Shown here: positions 42,121 through 53,788 of the stretch, piece by piece
How the letters are laid out: the number at the start of each line of letters is the position of its first letter
Numbering within the stretch: the stretch's first letter is position 1
Source: Darksidea phi
Taxonomy: Eukaryota > Ascomycota > Dothideomycetes > Pleosporales > Lentitheciaceae
NCBI GenBank assembly: GCA_030770425.1
Contig: JASJFT010000006.1
Location: 496,001-560,000, forward strand
DNA: 64,000 nucleotides
Direction of reading: 5' to 3'
Notes under the pieces: generated by a model
Seen by the model: the letters and a program-made list of their open reading frames with translations, nothing else
Told to the model about the DNA's origin: nothing
The model's database searches: none
Position numbers and translations under genes: made by a program

Positions 42121-44404
42121 ATGGCTGGAATTAAGCGAAAGTCGACAGCTCCAACGGGATCGGAAATCAAGGTCAAGAGCAAGAAAATTAAAGTCGATGC
42201 GCTGGCCGGAAAGCGTTCCACAAAGCACGATGGTGTCAAACCAGCGAAAACACCGAAGAAGACAAAGCCAAAAGACGAATCAGACGAGTTGATCGAGTCG
42301 GACACGAGCGAGGATGACAATGGCTTCTATGGATTTTCCGCAGATCAGACCGCGGCTGTCAGCAGCTCCGAGGACTTGGACGACGGGAGCGAGCCTGTGA
42401 CCAAGAAGACTAAGCACCATGTGAAGGCGGAAAAGGGCGATAAGGAGGAGCAGGCGAATGGCAAAAAGAGCTCGAAGGAACCTGTATCAGCCGAGAAGAA
42501 GTCTTCCGCTTTGGCAGGTCTCAACGGTATGCGCTCACCTGGAAAGCTTGCTCTTCGCCTATAGCTAATTGAACTCGTAGCTACGACTTCTCGCGAAGCG
42601 CACGCCAAGCAAAAGGCCCTGGCGAAGGAACGAAAAGCCGCGAAGCCAAACGCCGAAGCCATCGAACAGCTCAAGCATCTGTGGGAGAGACTGAGGCAAA
42701 AGACCAATGTAACAAAAGAGGAGAGAGAAGACTTGATCGCCAAGACACTTGAGATCGTGACCGGTCGAATCAAGGATTTCGTCTTCAAGCATGACTCTGT
42801 GCGAGTCATGCAGTCTGTTCTCAAATACTCGACGTCAATGGAGCAGAGACGAACCATTGCCCGTGAGCTCAAAGGGGAGTTCAAACTCCTAACGGAGGGG
42901 AAATTCTCCAAGTTTCTAGTCGCAAGATTGCTTGAGAAGGGGTATGTACAAGAAGCTTTTGTCTACAATTCGTGGACTAACATGTCCAAGCGACCCAGAG
43001 ATCCGTGGCATGATCATCTCAGAGTTCTATGGCCACGTCAAGCGTCTCATACACCATCCGGAAGCATCATGGATTCTTGACGATACATATCGTCAGGTTG
43101 CAACACCAGAACAAAAGGCTCGCCTATTACGTGAGTGGTATGGGCCCGAGTTCTCAATCAAAGGTCTCGGCACCGATGCGCTCGATACTTCGGATCTATC
43201 AACGATACTAGAGCAGTCACCCGAGAAGCGGAAGCCTATCATGGACTATCTTGAGGGGCAGATCAACTCGCTCGTTCAAAAGAAGCAGATCGCCTTCACG
43301 ATGCTTCACGATGCTATGCTTCAATACTTCCTTACGTGCAAGGCCGGTAGCACCGAAGCTCACGACTTCTTGGAGCATCTTAGACCAGACCCTACCCTTA
43401 AAGAAGGAGAAGAAGACCCTAACATCAATCTTCTCAGGAACCTCGCTTACACCAAGCCTGGCTCTCGGCTCGTGTCACTGGCTTTGGCTCACGGCAGCGC
43501 TAAGGACCGAAAGGTCTTGCTTCGGCCGTACAAGGACCAGATAGAAGATATGGCATTCAACCCCAATGCTCATCACGTTTTGTTGGCCGCGCTGGCTGTT
43601 GTGGACGACACAAAGCTCACATCCAAGTCCATATTCGGCGAACTTCTACCTACGGGCGACAGTCTCCCCGAGAAGGTGCTGAATATCACGAACGATGCCC
43701 GCGCTCGTACTGTCCTACTTTATCCCTTTGCTCCTGACGCAAAGTGGCTTACGGACGAAGAGACACGTGAGCGACTTTCGGAGTTGTATGCGATCCGGGG
43801 CTTGACTTCAAAGAAGGATCCAAATGCTCGCCAGCAAGAGATCGCGAGAGCTATCGAGCCTCAGCTTTTGACCGCCGTCATGGCGCGTACTGGTGATTTC
43901 GCCGCTTTTAGCTTTGGTCTTCAGTTCATGGGAGAGGTACTCATAGGTGCACCAGAAGTGGAACCACAGAAGCGGCAAAATGCATTGAGAGAAGTTGCTA
44001 CCCATGCACAGCAAATACTTGACTCTGGGAACCACGCTACGAGCCATGGGAAGAACATGCTCAAGATGCTCGTCCAAGGCGGTAAATTCGACCCAAAGAC
44101 AAAGACAGTAGTTCCCGTTCACCCACCACTGGGTTTTGCGGATATGTTCTGGGAGCAGGTCAAGAACGATGTGATGAACTGGGCTACTGGGCAAGGATCG
44201 TGGGTAATTGTTAGTTTAACGGAGACAGACGCTTTCAGCAAGAAGGAGGAGGTTCTTAGCGCGCTGAGGAAGGGAAGGAAACAGTTGGAGGCTGCTGCTG
44301 GGCCTGCGCAGCCGGAAGTGAAGAAGCAGAAGAAGGGGAAAAGCGTGGGTAAGGGACAAGCTAGGGGGAATGCTGGAGCCAGGATATTGCTCGAAAAATT
44401 GTAG
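42121..44404 (+). CDS. PUF6: PUF6-like Pumilio-repeat protein
   Basis: Exons are 42121-42526, 42581-42941 and 42991-44404, giving 726 residues. The basic/acidic N-terminus (MAGIKRKSTAPTGSEIKVKS; ELIESDTSEDDNGFYGF) looks nucleolar. Then follow the Puf-A/Puf6 domain and helical repeats: KDFVFKHDSVRVMQSVLKYS, GKFSKFLVARLLEKG joined to DPEIRGMIISEFYGHVKRLI, HPEASWILDDTYRQVATPEQ, and NLAYTKPGSRLVSLALAHGS. Yeast Puf6 acts in 60S ribosome assembly and ASH1 mRNA control; human PUM3 is the relative. Both introns have clear donors and keep phase. The C-terminus is Lys-rich (KKQKKGKSVGKGQ). Confidence 0.9.
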
Positions 44405-44953
44405 ATACCGCATGCATATTTGGCGTTTGGATGGTACATGAACCGACACGGACGTTTCGTGGCACTATCACGAATTCCTTTTCTCGACACATCCACAATC
44501 GAGCATAATTTTGTGAAGTCGGGAGAGTAGCAAGGTTCATTGCGGCATAGTGTTCGAGATTGCATACTGCTAATTATGTATCTCTAAGCTAAGGTAATCT
44601 CACTCGGATTTGTAGGTTGATAGCCATCTCCCGTGTGAATCGACTTCGATAGACAACAAGGCTACATTGCCTGTAGAACGGCGTCTTGCAGGGAGGAAGG
44701 CTGAAGGTCTACAAGAAGCCTCCCCATCTCTTCGACGAGTAGAGAGTCAAGGGAGGTGCCTGCCTCGGATGTTGAGGGGACCCTTGAACTTTCTCCTGTG
44801 GCTTCAGCTTCAAGTCCAGGATACGTCAACAATCCTTTTGTGCATTGTACCGCGGGAGGCGCACGGCCGACTTCGCTCTGGGTGAACAAGTAGTAGGAAT
44901 GTGGCGACGCGTCTAATGGTTACGCCAAGAGCATTTTCGTTGATTCCGTTCCC
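44405..44953. other. Convergent 3' flank, PUF6 / ankyrin gene
   Basis: About 550 bases. A coding-like minus-strand frame (44662 to about 44937) ending VDLQPSSLQDAVLQAM could be an alternative last exon of the ankyrin gene. The rest is AT-rich 3' sequence. Confidence 0.4.
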
Positions 44954-45628
44954 TCAATCGACTCTCCTCCGCACACTGCGGTCCGTCTGCTCCGCACCTA
45001 TCCCGTTGACCACCTCCGATACCAAGTCTCTTAGCTGTCGCTGACCCTCTTCGGTCTGGAAGTCGTCGCGAGCTGCGAGCTCCTCTATCCGCCGCCTGAT
45101 CTCAGGGTCTGGCGCATCGCCCGCAGCGTCCTCTGCCATTGTGCTGACTTCAACCTTGACGCCATTGGGCAGGGGAGGGGGTGGGTGAACTCCCTCCGTT
45201 TCCACAGCTCCTGCGCTTAGCGGCTGTCCTCCTGTCCGCACGCTCTTCAGATACTGGTATACTTCGTGCGCCTCACCTTCTTCTTCCAAGCTCTTTTCCT
45301 CGGCTGTCTTGCCTTCAGCATTCCGTATGTCCACAGCTGCACCTAGTTCTTCCACCAGACACCTCGCTACCTCTGCGCTTTCCGCTGCAAATAGTGGCGT
45401 CTCACCGTCCTCGTCTAATAGGTTTACATTGACTTGGTATTTCTGGATCAGCTCGCGCAGCACACCCAGCTGGTTATAGGACGCAGCTGCATGGACAAGC
45501 GAATAGCCGTGAGCGTCAGAGGCCGAGGCGAGCTGAGGATGCTGTGAGAGGGAGGTTAGAATCGAGTTTGGACGCGTATCGATGAGGTTCAGAAGTAGGT
45601 CAATCGTCGGAGCCGGGAGCGAGGCCAT
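44954..45628 (-). CDS. Small ankyrin-repeat protein (YCR051W-like)
   Basis: A single exon encodes 224 residues. Ankyrin repeats cover about 35-120 (DAHGYSLVHAAASYNQLGVL, then NVNLLDEDGETPLFAAESAE, AAVDIRNAEGKTAEEKSLEE). The acidic C-terminal part has DPEIRRRIEELAARDDFQTE, then EGQRQLRDLVSEVV. Size and layout match the small fungal ankyrin protein known in yeast as YCR051W, whose function is poorly defined. A different ending is possible: a GTGTGC donor just before the stop could splice (64 bases, acceptor CCATTAG) to a downstream frame ending at 44662. The simple 224-residue form is preferred because homologues end here. Confidence 0.85.
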   Translation of the reverse strand: MASLPAPTIDLLLNLIDTRPNSILTSLSQHPQLASASDAHGYSLVHAAASYNQLGVLRELIQKYQVNVNLLDEDGETPLFAAESAEVARCLVEELGAAVDIRNAEGKTAEEKSLEEEGEAHEVYQYLKSVRTGGQPLSAGAVETEGVHPPPPLPNGVKVEVSTMAEDAAGDAPDPEIRRRIEELAARDDFQTEEGQRQLRDLVSEVVNGIGAEQTDRSVRRRVD

Positions 45629-46304
45629 GTTGGCGTGGATGGGGGTTGCGGGTAAATGTTCGGAGCCGGTATGGTAGAGCTAATTTTGAGCGCGGTGACC
45701 GAGCAGGATCGCCGAGCGCGTGGACGGTGTTTGTTACGTCAGCAGTAGCGCGTACACGCCACTTTGTGGCTTCAACGTTGCCACGCGGCTTGCATCACTC
45801 TCAACCACGATGTCGCAGCCGTCTGCTTCCTTTCGAAGGTGGTCGAATGCGGTTTCGCCAGCGGAAGCATCGCTATGCCTGTGCCGCCATCGGTTGCCGC
45901 TCTGCTCGGGACCCGCGACGTTTCAAGTCCGGCCGACGTCTAAATGATTCGTAGATCCCAGCCCAAGCTCGACTCCGTCCTTTGCTCAGCCTCCCTGGAC
46001 AGACGTCAGCCTAGGCGCTGTCGCGTGCGTCTTATACGTGCTTTGCGTTGCGTTCATTGCCTCTTTCTTCTTTGTTCCGCAGCTGAATGCAAGGGCTGGA
46101 TTTTAAATCGCTTTTGGTCTGCCGCACCTTGCAAACGGACGTTGTTCTGGTCATCGCATTCACGGCGCTTCCTGATGCGCACACTCCTGTAATAAAGACT
46201 CTTGGACGTCTCACCACGACGCACGACTTCATTCGCCGCCATTACACTTGTCAAACTCGTCGCCTTCTTTCCGTTGTTCGTCGCGGACACTAATTTTCGA
46301 CATC
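45629..46304. promoter_or_regulatory. Divergent promoter region, ankyrin gene / PAP2 gene
   Basis: 676 bases between divergent starts. No gene is supported; short frames overlap on both strands. Pyrimidine-rich patches occur near 46050-46080 and 46260. Confidence 0.4.
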
Positions 46305-47694
46305 ATGGGTTTCAAAGGTCTACACATACCGTCCAAACGGCTCATACTTTCGTACATCTTTGACTGGATAGTTATAATGTAAGTTGCCATTGGTTTGATA
46401 GCGACTGATAAACGACGGCGCGCGATGGATGAGCGTTTCGTCGCAGATGTCGCACCGGCATCACCGCTCCTGGCTGCCTTCGAGAACATCAGAGCCGTTG
46501 GAGAATCGCCACTGACTTTACCAGTGCCATCGCAGCCGTTGGAGCAGGATGGAACTACATTAAGCCGTTCCACCGACCTTTCTCCCCGGTCGACCTCACA
46601 ATCTCATATCCATTCGAGAACCACGAGACGATCCCGACGTGGCTTCTGGTCGTATGTGGTCTCGTTGTTCCTGCTGCCGTCACCTTCCTAGTCTGTTTAA
46701 TATTCGTACCGGGACCAACTGCAAGTCGAGGAACACCCAAGGCGCTCATTTGGAGGAGGAAGCTTTGGGAATGGAACACCGCCTGGATGGGCCTGGCGCT
46801 GGCCCTTGCTGTTGCCTTTATGATCACACAGGGGATGAAGCTTCTCTTTGGAAAACCGCGACCGGATCTTCTCTCGCGATGCCAGCCTGATTTGACGCGC
46901 ATCAGGGAGACAGCCGTAAACCTGGTCGGGGAGACCTTCAATGAGGCATGGGTGCTGGTTACATCGGATATCTGCACGACCCAGGATGATGATAAACTAC
47001 AAGATGGCTTCAAGTCCTTTCCCAGCGGGCACGCAAGTTGTAAGTTGTGCCAGTCTACTGCAGCGAACCTAAAAACTAATGGTATATAGTTTCGTGGTCC
47101 GGCCTTCTCTATCTTACGCTCTTTCTCGCTTCTAAATTTTCTGTTGCCATACCCTTTCTGCCACCGCGACCATTCAGCACGAACCCTGCCCATACCTCCG
47201 CAGTCACGCCATCTAACTTGAGAGACAAGTCGCTCCTCCCCCTTCATCATAAAGAGTCAAGCCTCACATCACCGTCTTGCTCTGAAGAGAAAGTCGTCCC
47301 TATCCGCTACCAAGCCGCTGCTCCGCCAGTTTACACTCTCGTTCTCGTACTTGTTCCCGTCGGCTCCGCAATCTATATCACTAGCACGCGATTCACAGAC
47401 TATCGACATTTCGGTTTCGACCTCCTCTTTGGCAGTATGATTGGTATCATCTCAGCCTGGTTTAGCTTCCGATGGTATCATCTACCGATCACGCGCGGAG
47501 CGGGTTGGTCTTGGGGACCTAGGAGCTACCAGCGATCGTGGGGTATCGGCGTCGGAGTAGGCTCATATGTTGGCACGGAAGGCTGGAGTCAGTTTGGACG
47601 ATCAGAAACTACACCGACGCATAGCCACCGTGGACTGACAGAAAGCGAAAGACATACTGATGAGAGGACAGTGGAAGCTGCACATGCTATTTGA
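46305..47694 (+). CDS. PAP2-family lipid phosphatase (diacylglycerol pyrophosphate/phosphatidate phosphatase)
   Basis: Exons are 46305-46378, 46525-47039 and 47090-47694, giving 397 residues. Joining exon 1 to exon 2 gives FDWIVIIAIAAVGAGWNYIK, then PFHRPFSPVDLTISYPF. Several transmembrane helices are visible (TWLLVVCGLVVPAAVTFLVC; GLALALAVAFMITQGM; VYTLVLVLVPVGSAIYI). The three catalytic PAP2 motifs are complete: K-LLFGKPRPD, FPSGHAS across intron 2, and TRFTDYRHFGFD (SRxxxxxHxxxD-type with the key Arg, His and Asp). It matches yeast Dpp1/Lpp1-type enzymes that dephosphorylate diacylglycerol pyrophosphate and phosphatidate in vacuole or Golgi membranes. The first intron (146 bases) is long for this window. 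Confidence 0.92.
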
Positions 47695-48472
47695 TATCCG
47701 GGAATGGAAGTTTAGCTTGGCATTCCGTGGTTGTATATAATTTATCTTCTTCAGTGCTGACACGGGGACAGTGTATGATCAATGGGTACGTTGAAGAATA
47801 ATTCTCTTGGTATAGAATATATTTTCATAATTCTCAAGTGTAGCCCCAAACTCAAGCTCCATTCATTCAACGGTTGTTCATCCTGCCACAGAGCTACGAC
47901 TTGGTAATTAGATAACAGGTTTGGAGCCGTTGATCAGTATGGCGGGCCTACCTTTAGATGGCTAGAGGAAACCAGCAATGACAAAATCCAATTCAGGGCC
48001 TTTATCTCCTCCTTATCTAGGTGTCTCTTTGCGTTCAGTGATTTTGTGACATTGCTAAGGCAACTGGTGGTATAAGGATTGTTGAATAGACAAAAATGCC
48101 GTGCATCGTTTCCGCCGCGATCGCGCGTCCCCACGGCGCATCGGCGTGGAATCGACAAACCTACCCGTTTCGGCACTTCTTTTAGAAGAGGAGCTTGGAC
48201 TTGTGCTTTTGATCTTAGGTTTAGCTCCGTCATAGGCTGCGTAGACCTTTTTTCCCCGTGGCGTGCGCTGCGACATCAAGGTGCAGCACCTGGGGCGCAG
48301 AATGCGATTGCGCCCAGCAATCAATTCTTTCACAAATCTAGCCCATTAGGTGGGAAGTCGTCGCTGATTTGTGCGTTCACCTGCATTCACCGCTTTCGGT
48401 TCTGCCAAATTACATAACCTGCGACACCCATAGCTGCTGCCGCAACTTTCCAAAAGTCAACTTCACATCATA
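47695..48472. other. Intergenic region, PAP2 3' flank / zinc-finger gene promoter
   Basis: 778 bases. The left part is AT-rich 3' sequence. Two overlapping minus-strand frames (about 47934-48333) have no domain and are not called. The right end is the upstream region of the zinc-finger gene. Confidence 0.4.
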
Positions 48473-49362
48473 ATGGCAGAATACTGGAAATCTACAGTAT
48501 GTAAGAGCTTTGGCTCTTTGTCGCATGTATTGGAGCTAACAGTATCCAGCCAAAATACTGGTGCAAATACTGCGCCGTCTACGTAAAAGACACCAAGTTC
48601 GAGAAGCAGCAACATGAAGCAACGGGCCGCCACCAAGGCAACATCCAGCGCTCCTTGAAAGGCCTACACCGCGAACAAGCAAATCAGGAACGGCAAAAGC
48701 AGCGCGCAAAAGATGAGGTCGCGCGCCTCAACGGACTCGTCCCTTCCTCGTCCTCCTCCACCAACCCAGTAGCAGGAAATGCACCCACATTCACGAAGAC
48801 AGAAGAGAGGAAAGCAACGCTTCAGGACAGGAAGAAACAATGGGAGCAACTAGCTGCTATGGGTATTGCGGTACCGGAGGAGCCGCAGGGCGAGGCCGAG
48901 ACCAGCGGAGAGTGGAGGGTAGTGAGGGAGGAGGTTGTGGGCGAAGTCGGCGAAGATGGTGAGTTCAAGAAGATTGTGAATAAGGGCGTGCATAAGAGGA
49001 AGCTCGATGAAGATGAGGAGGAGCGAATCGTCGCAGAAGAGACAATCACAAAACATAAGGGGTGGGGCCGAACGTACAAAAGTCTTCCAAGCAAAGGAGG
49101 CACGGATGAGGATGATGTGGAAGCGTTATTTGCGAAAGCCCAGAAGCCGAAAGTCAAGAAGGAGGATAGTGTGGAGGTCAAAGCTGAAGATATGGTGAAG
49201 GGAGAGGATACGCCGACCTTGTTGCAGGATATACCGACTGAAGAAGAGGCTGCAATGGGGAAAGCTTCGAATTCGGCGATTGCAGATGCTTTGGTCAAGA
49301 GAGAGGAAGATGCGCCTGCTCCGACCGTGGTGTTCAAGAAGCGAAAAAAGATCGCCAAATGA
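48473..49362 (+). CDS. Matrin/U1-type zinc-finger protein, WBP4-like (spliceosome-associated)
   Basis: Exons are 48473-48496 (24 bases) and 48550-49362, giving 278 residues. MAEYWKST joins to PKYWCKYCAVYVKDTKFEKQ, then HEATGRHQGNIQRSLKGLHR: a C-x2-C ... H-x5-H U1-like finger at once from the N-terminus, as in WBP4/FBP21. The rest is charged with KKQWEQLAAMGIAVPEE and VVGEVGEDGEFK, and a terminal VVFKKRKKIAK nuclear-signal-like stretch. No WW domain is visible, unlike animal WBP4. A role in pre-mRNA splicing is inferred from the finger type. Confidence 0.82.
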
Positions 49363-49927
49363 GAGGAAGCATACCACCAACAGTGAGTTGAACACTCGAC
49401 ATCCTACGCGGACATGGCATGGGACTGCATCTTGGTATACATAGGATGCATCTAAACACACTTCAAGGTTGTGCCTATGTATGACGCACTTCGACTTCCA
49501 CGGCGAAGTGTTCGTAGAGAGGCTAAACGAGCGTTTGGGGTAGACGCGCCCATGCTTACTTGCCCTCACCCCATGCTCGGGCACAAACCTGTCGCCTTCT
49601 GTAGATACCCCTTTACCTAGTGACAATATACTGTGTCAAGCAAGCCTACCTAACCAAAACACTCATCCTATTGCACAACTGTTCGGCGTTCTGCTTGACT
49701 GTCCCTGTAAAGCCAGTTCTCGAGCCTGTGAGCATGCATATATTATCGTCGCTATCGCCTAACCTTAATTAGCATAGTAGGCCGACCGCGTCAACGCCGC
49801 AGACAACTGTCGCGACTCAACTTTCGACGTGCACCTCGACCCGCCGCTCCTCTACGTTCTTTTTCTTTCTCTCTTTTACATTGTTGCACAGTGGCATGCA
49901 GCACCCATCTACGCAAACTTCGCGAAA
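49363..49927. other. Intergenic region upstream of HIR1
   Basis: 565 bases holding the 3' flank of the zinc-finger gene and the HIR1 promoter. A pyrimidine tract (ctctacgttctttttctttctctcttttac) lies about 50 bases before the HIR1 start. No gene is seen. Confidence 0.45.
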
Positions 49928-52900
49928 ATGCATCTAATCAAGCCTCAGTGGTTAACTCACCCGGGTAGGCCACCTCCGCCCACATGCACAGCTTCGAGCT
50001 GTTGTTATCTCGACAACCGGCAAGGGACCGACAACTAATTCATATCTACAGGCGATCTCAAAGACTTTGAAGTATACAGCTGCCACGTTTCGCCTGATGG
50101 ATCGCGTTTGGTGACCGCCGCCGGAGGTTCGTCGACCTACCCTACCGCGGATCTCGCGCGCCATGCGCCGCCCCGGACGGCACCACTGATGCATTTTGTA
50201 TAGATGGCTACGTACGAATATGGTCCACCGAAGCTATCCTCAACTCGCACGACCCCAACTACACCAAGCCCAAGCAATTGGCCGCTATCAGCCACCACTC
50301 AGGCACCATCCACGCGGTTCGCTTCTCTTCGAACGGCAAATACGTCGCATCCGGCGCAGACGACAAGATTGTCTGTGTATATGCGCTAGATCCGAACGCG
50401 CCCGCGCATGTTGCTTTTGGTGGGTTGAGCAGTTGGGGGTATTGGACAGGAACTAACGAACTGGGTAGGATCGAACGAAGTCCCGCCCGTTGAGAACTGG
50501 AGAGTCCTTCGTCGCCTTATTGGCCATGATAACGACGTGCAGGATCTCGGTTGGTCTTACGATTCTTCAATCCTAGTTTCTGTCGGATTGGATTCGAAGG
50601 TGGTGGTATGGTCTGGACACACATTTGAGAAGCTTAAGACGCTATCGAATCACCAAAGTCACGTCAAGGGTATCACGTTTGATCCGGCGAACAAATACTT
50701 TGCGACTGCTAGCGATGACCGGACAATCAAGGTCTACCGGTTCACTTCTCCACCGCCGAATGCCACCCCTCAGGACCAGCTAAACAACTTCATGTTGGAA
50801 AGTACAATTACAGTACCGTTCTCGGCATCACCGCTTACCACATACTTCCGTCGCTGCTCCTGGTCGCCCGATGGAGCGCACATTGCTGCCGCCAACGCTA
50901 CGAACGGCCCTGTGAGCTCGGTCGCAATTCTTGCTCGAGGAAGTTGGGACGGAGATATCAGCTTGGTTGGCCACGAAGGGCCTGTGGAGGTTTGCGCATT
51001 TTCTCCGAGGATGTTTTATCGAGATCCTCCCAGACCGGACACCGATCCCAGCACATACCAGCACAGTGTAACGGTAGTTGCGTGCGCAGGTCAAGATAAA
51101 TGCCTCAGTATCTGGAACACGAGCTTCGCTAGACCATTTATGATTACGCAAGAGCTGGCCATGAAGTCCATATCAGATCTCGCCTGGGCACCGAACGGAG
51201 AGACCTTGTTCGTGACGAGTCTTGATGGTAGCATTATGACTCTAGTATTCGAGCCTGGAGAGCTAGGATACCCTGCGTCTTTGTTGGAAAACGAGAAGTC
51301 GCTTTCCAAATACGGCGCCAGTAGGAGAACGGGCATTGTCGAAAGCACCGAAGGATTGCTTCTGGAAGAAAGCAGTAAAAGTGATGAACTGAAGGGCGTC
51401 GAGGGTAGGATGGGTGCATTGATGGGCGATGGTGGCGCGGTTCAGCCTCCCGCCACAAACGGCACCAACGGCACCTTACCCATCGCCCTTACAAATGGCT
51501 CTACCTCAGTACAACCACAGGTGCCGGCCGAACAACCTCCAGATCCAAGAGTTGAGAAGCTGAAGCAGCGAGTCACTGTCACGAAGGATGGAAAGAAACG
51601 GATAGCGCCGATGCTCGTGTCTTCTTCGTCTGGAGTTGGTCAGTCATCATTGCCCCAGACCAAGCTCATATCCGCAACCACGACTGGAGGCAGGAACGAT
51701 AATCCTCATAATATTCTAGATCTCTCAAAACCATACGACGGTTATCCGAAAGGTGGTCTGGCTGCTATGCTGGTTGGCAACAAGAGAAAGTTTGCAGAGA
51801 TTGAGGGTGACGAGGAACGACGAGTAGAAAAGCGGTTAGCCGCGTCAGTTCGACCCGGAGGAGCCGCCATAGTTATGAACAGTGAGAACGGCGTAGTGCC
51901 GCCAGCTGCAGCTTCGTCAAAATCGAACGATCTCGAAATTCCGAAAGTGCTGCGACCGGCGATTATCAGTCCTGCTCTTAGCGTCAGCCAAGTACGATTG
52001 GCTGTACCAATGGTCAGGAGCGTCATTGTTCGGACAATGGATGGCAGCGAACCGCCGCAGGCTAATGGTGCTCCCGGTTCGAAAGCGGATGCGGACACCG
52101 CCATCCTAGAAGCGCGCAACGCTACAAACTCTTCGCGGACGGGAAGAGCGCAGGACCGGGACCCAGCTAGGATGACGTGCACAAGAAAGGGGCAGACTCT
52201 CTGGCAGGATTATCTACCGAAAGCGGTGCTGCTAATGACAGGGAATATGAACTTCTTCGCAGCCGCATGCGAAGATGGTTCTGTATACGCATGGACACCG
52301 GCCGGACGACGCACTCTAAATGCAATGGTACTGGACGCTCAACCTGTGATTATGGATTGCCGTGGATGGTGGCTGTTGTGCATTTCCGCAGTGGGTATTT
52401 GTCACGTATGGAACTTGAAGACAATGGCATCGCCGCATCCGCCGATATCTTTAGCGCCGGTCCTCGACATCGCAGCACATACCCAAGGACCCCAACTCAC
52501 CAGGTCTCCTGGTATCGTCTTCGCACGACTGAACTCCGAAGGTCGGATCATCCTGGCGATGTCAAACGGTGACGGGTACACATACTCACCGAGCATGTAT
52601 GTATGGCAGCGGATATCGGAGCCTTGGTGGGCAGTCGGGAGCCAATACTGGAACACCACCGACTCCTCTGTCGGCAATGTTACATCTTCGAGTAGTAACG
52701 GCGCCGACAAGGAGAGAAACGACCAAGTGTCGATTGAGAATATCTCGGCGGGCATCATCCCCCTACTTGAGCGGAATACAACAAACCAGTTCCTCCTTCA
52801 AGGCCGTGCTTTCTATTTGCAACGGTTAATTAAGGCATTGATCTCCGCCGAGGGCTACGAGAGCTTCGAGGCCTCCGTATCAGTTGCCCATCTTGAGAAC

Positions 52901-53284
52901 AGAGTTGCCGCCGCCAGAGCACTTGGTGCACGAGAAGAATTCAAGATCTACCTTTCCATGTATGTGAAGAGAATTGGGGCAGAAGGCTTGAAAGGCAAGA
53001 TCGAAGAGCTGCTGCGGAGTCTGACGGGTGATTTAATTCCCAATGAAGAGGCGGACGACTCGCCGACGGAAGATACGATTTGCGGGTGGAAGAAGGAGGA
53101 TTTATTGAGGGAAGCTGTGTTGATTCTCGGTAAGCACACATTTGCCACCTCGCGAATACTGCACAGGAGGCTAACAGGTACAGGTAAATACCGCGAAATT
53201 CAGCGCATCACAGTGCCGTATGCGCGCTTGCTCGGCATTATGAACGAGCAATCGAGTGATCAGGCCATGATCACCGATGTGTAA
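49928..53284 (+). CDS. HIR1: HIR1 histone chaperone-complex subunit (HIRA family)
   Basis: Exons are 49928-49964, 50052-50126, 50204-50419, 50469-53129 and 53184-53284, giving 1,029 residues. N-terminal WD40 repeats run to about residue 380 (FEVYSCHVSPDGSRLVTAAG, DGYVRIWSTEAIL, SGTIHAVRFSSNGKYVASGA, LSNHQSHVKGITFDPANKYF). The HIRA B-domain motif that binds ASF1 is clear near residues 475-490 (KQRVTVTKDGKKRIAPMLVS). The C-terminal Hir domain follows (LWQDYLPKAVLLMTGNMNFF; VYAWTPAGRRTLNAMVLDAQ). The HIR complex deposits H3-H4 independently of replication and represses histone genes. The last intron is 54 bases and frame-neutral (see findings). Confidence 0.93.
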
Positions 53285-53788
53285 TATCAACTAGAGAGTA
53301 CCCTCTGGTTGGCGATAGCGGATGGCGTCATTTTCTCTGATTTAACATGCATAAAAGCATATTGGCTTTTAGTTGTATTGGTACTTTTCGTTTTTGGAAA
53401 GGCTAGGGTTTGATGGGCGAAGACATGGTGTCTTGCTCCCGTGGCGGTTAGTGGATGGGGCTTGTAACTGTAGGATATAGGCTAGCTTAAGGGAGTATAT
53501 CCTGGGGTGTTACTGGACTTGCTCAGATAATTGAGAGCGGTGACCCTTCATCTGCGTTAATTACCCGATGCTGACGAGCGAGATTGATATCTCGGGAGCT
53601 TGTGATGCGCCACGTTAAGCCACACGTCAACGGAAGCTCGGGCCCTTGCACCGCTCCTAGCCTACCTCCACACGTACACCGCCGCTCCGCGTCACAGCCA
53701 CCGACCCTGCAGCAGCTTCAGCTCCCCAGACCTCCACCGCCGTGAGATGGGCCCGCCCAAATGCAGCCTTCCACTGCGATAGAGCGCC
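53285..53788. other. Intergenic region between HIR1 and RIC1
   Basis: 504 bases with the HIR1 3' flank and RIC1 promoter. A minus-strand frame overlaps the RIC1 5' end and is read as a shadow. No separate gene. Confidence 0.45.
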
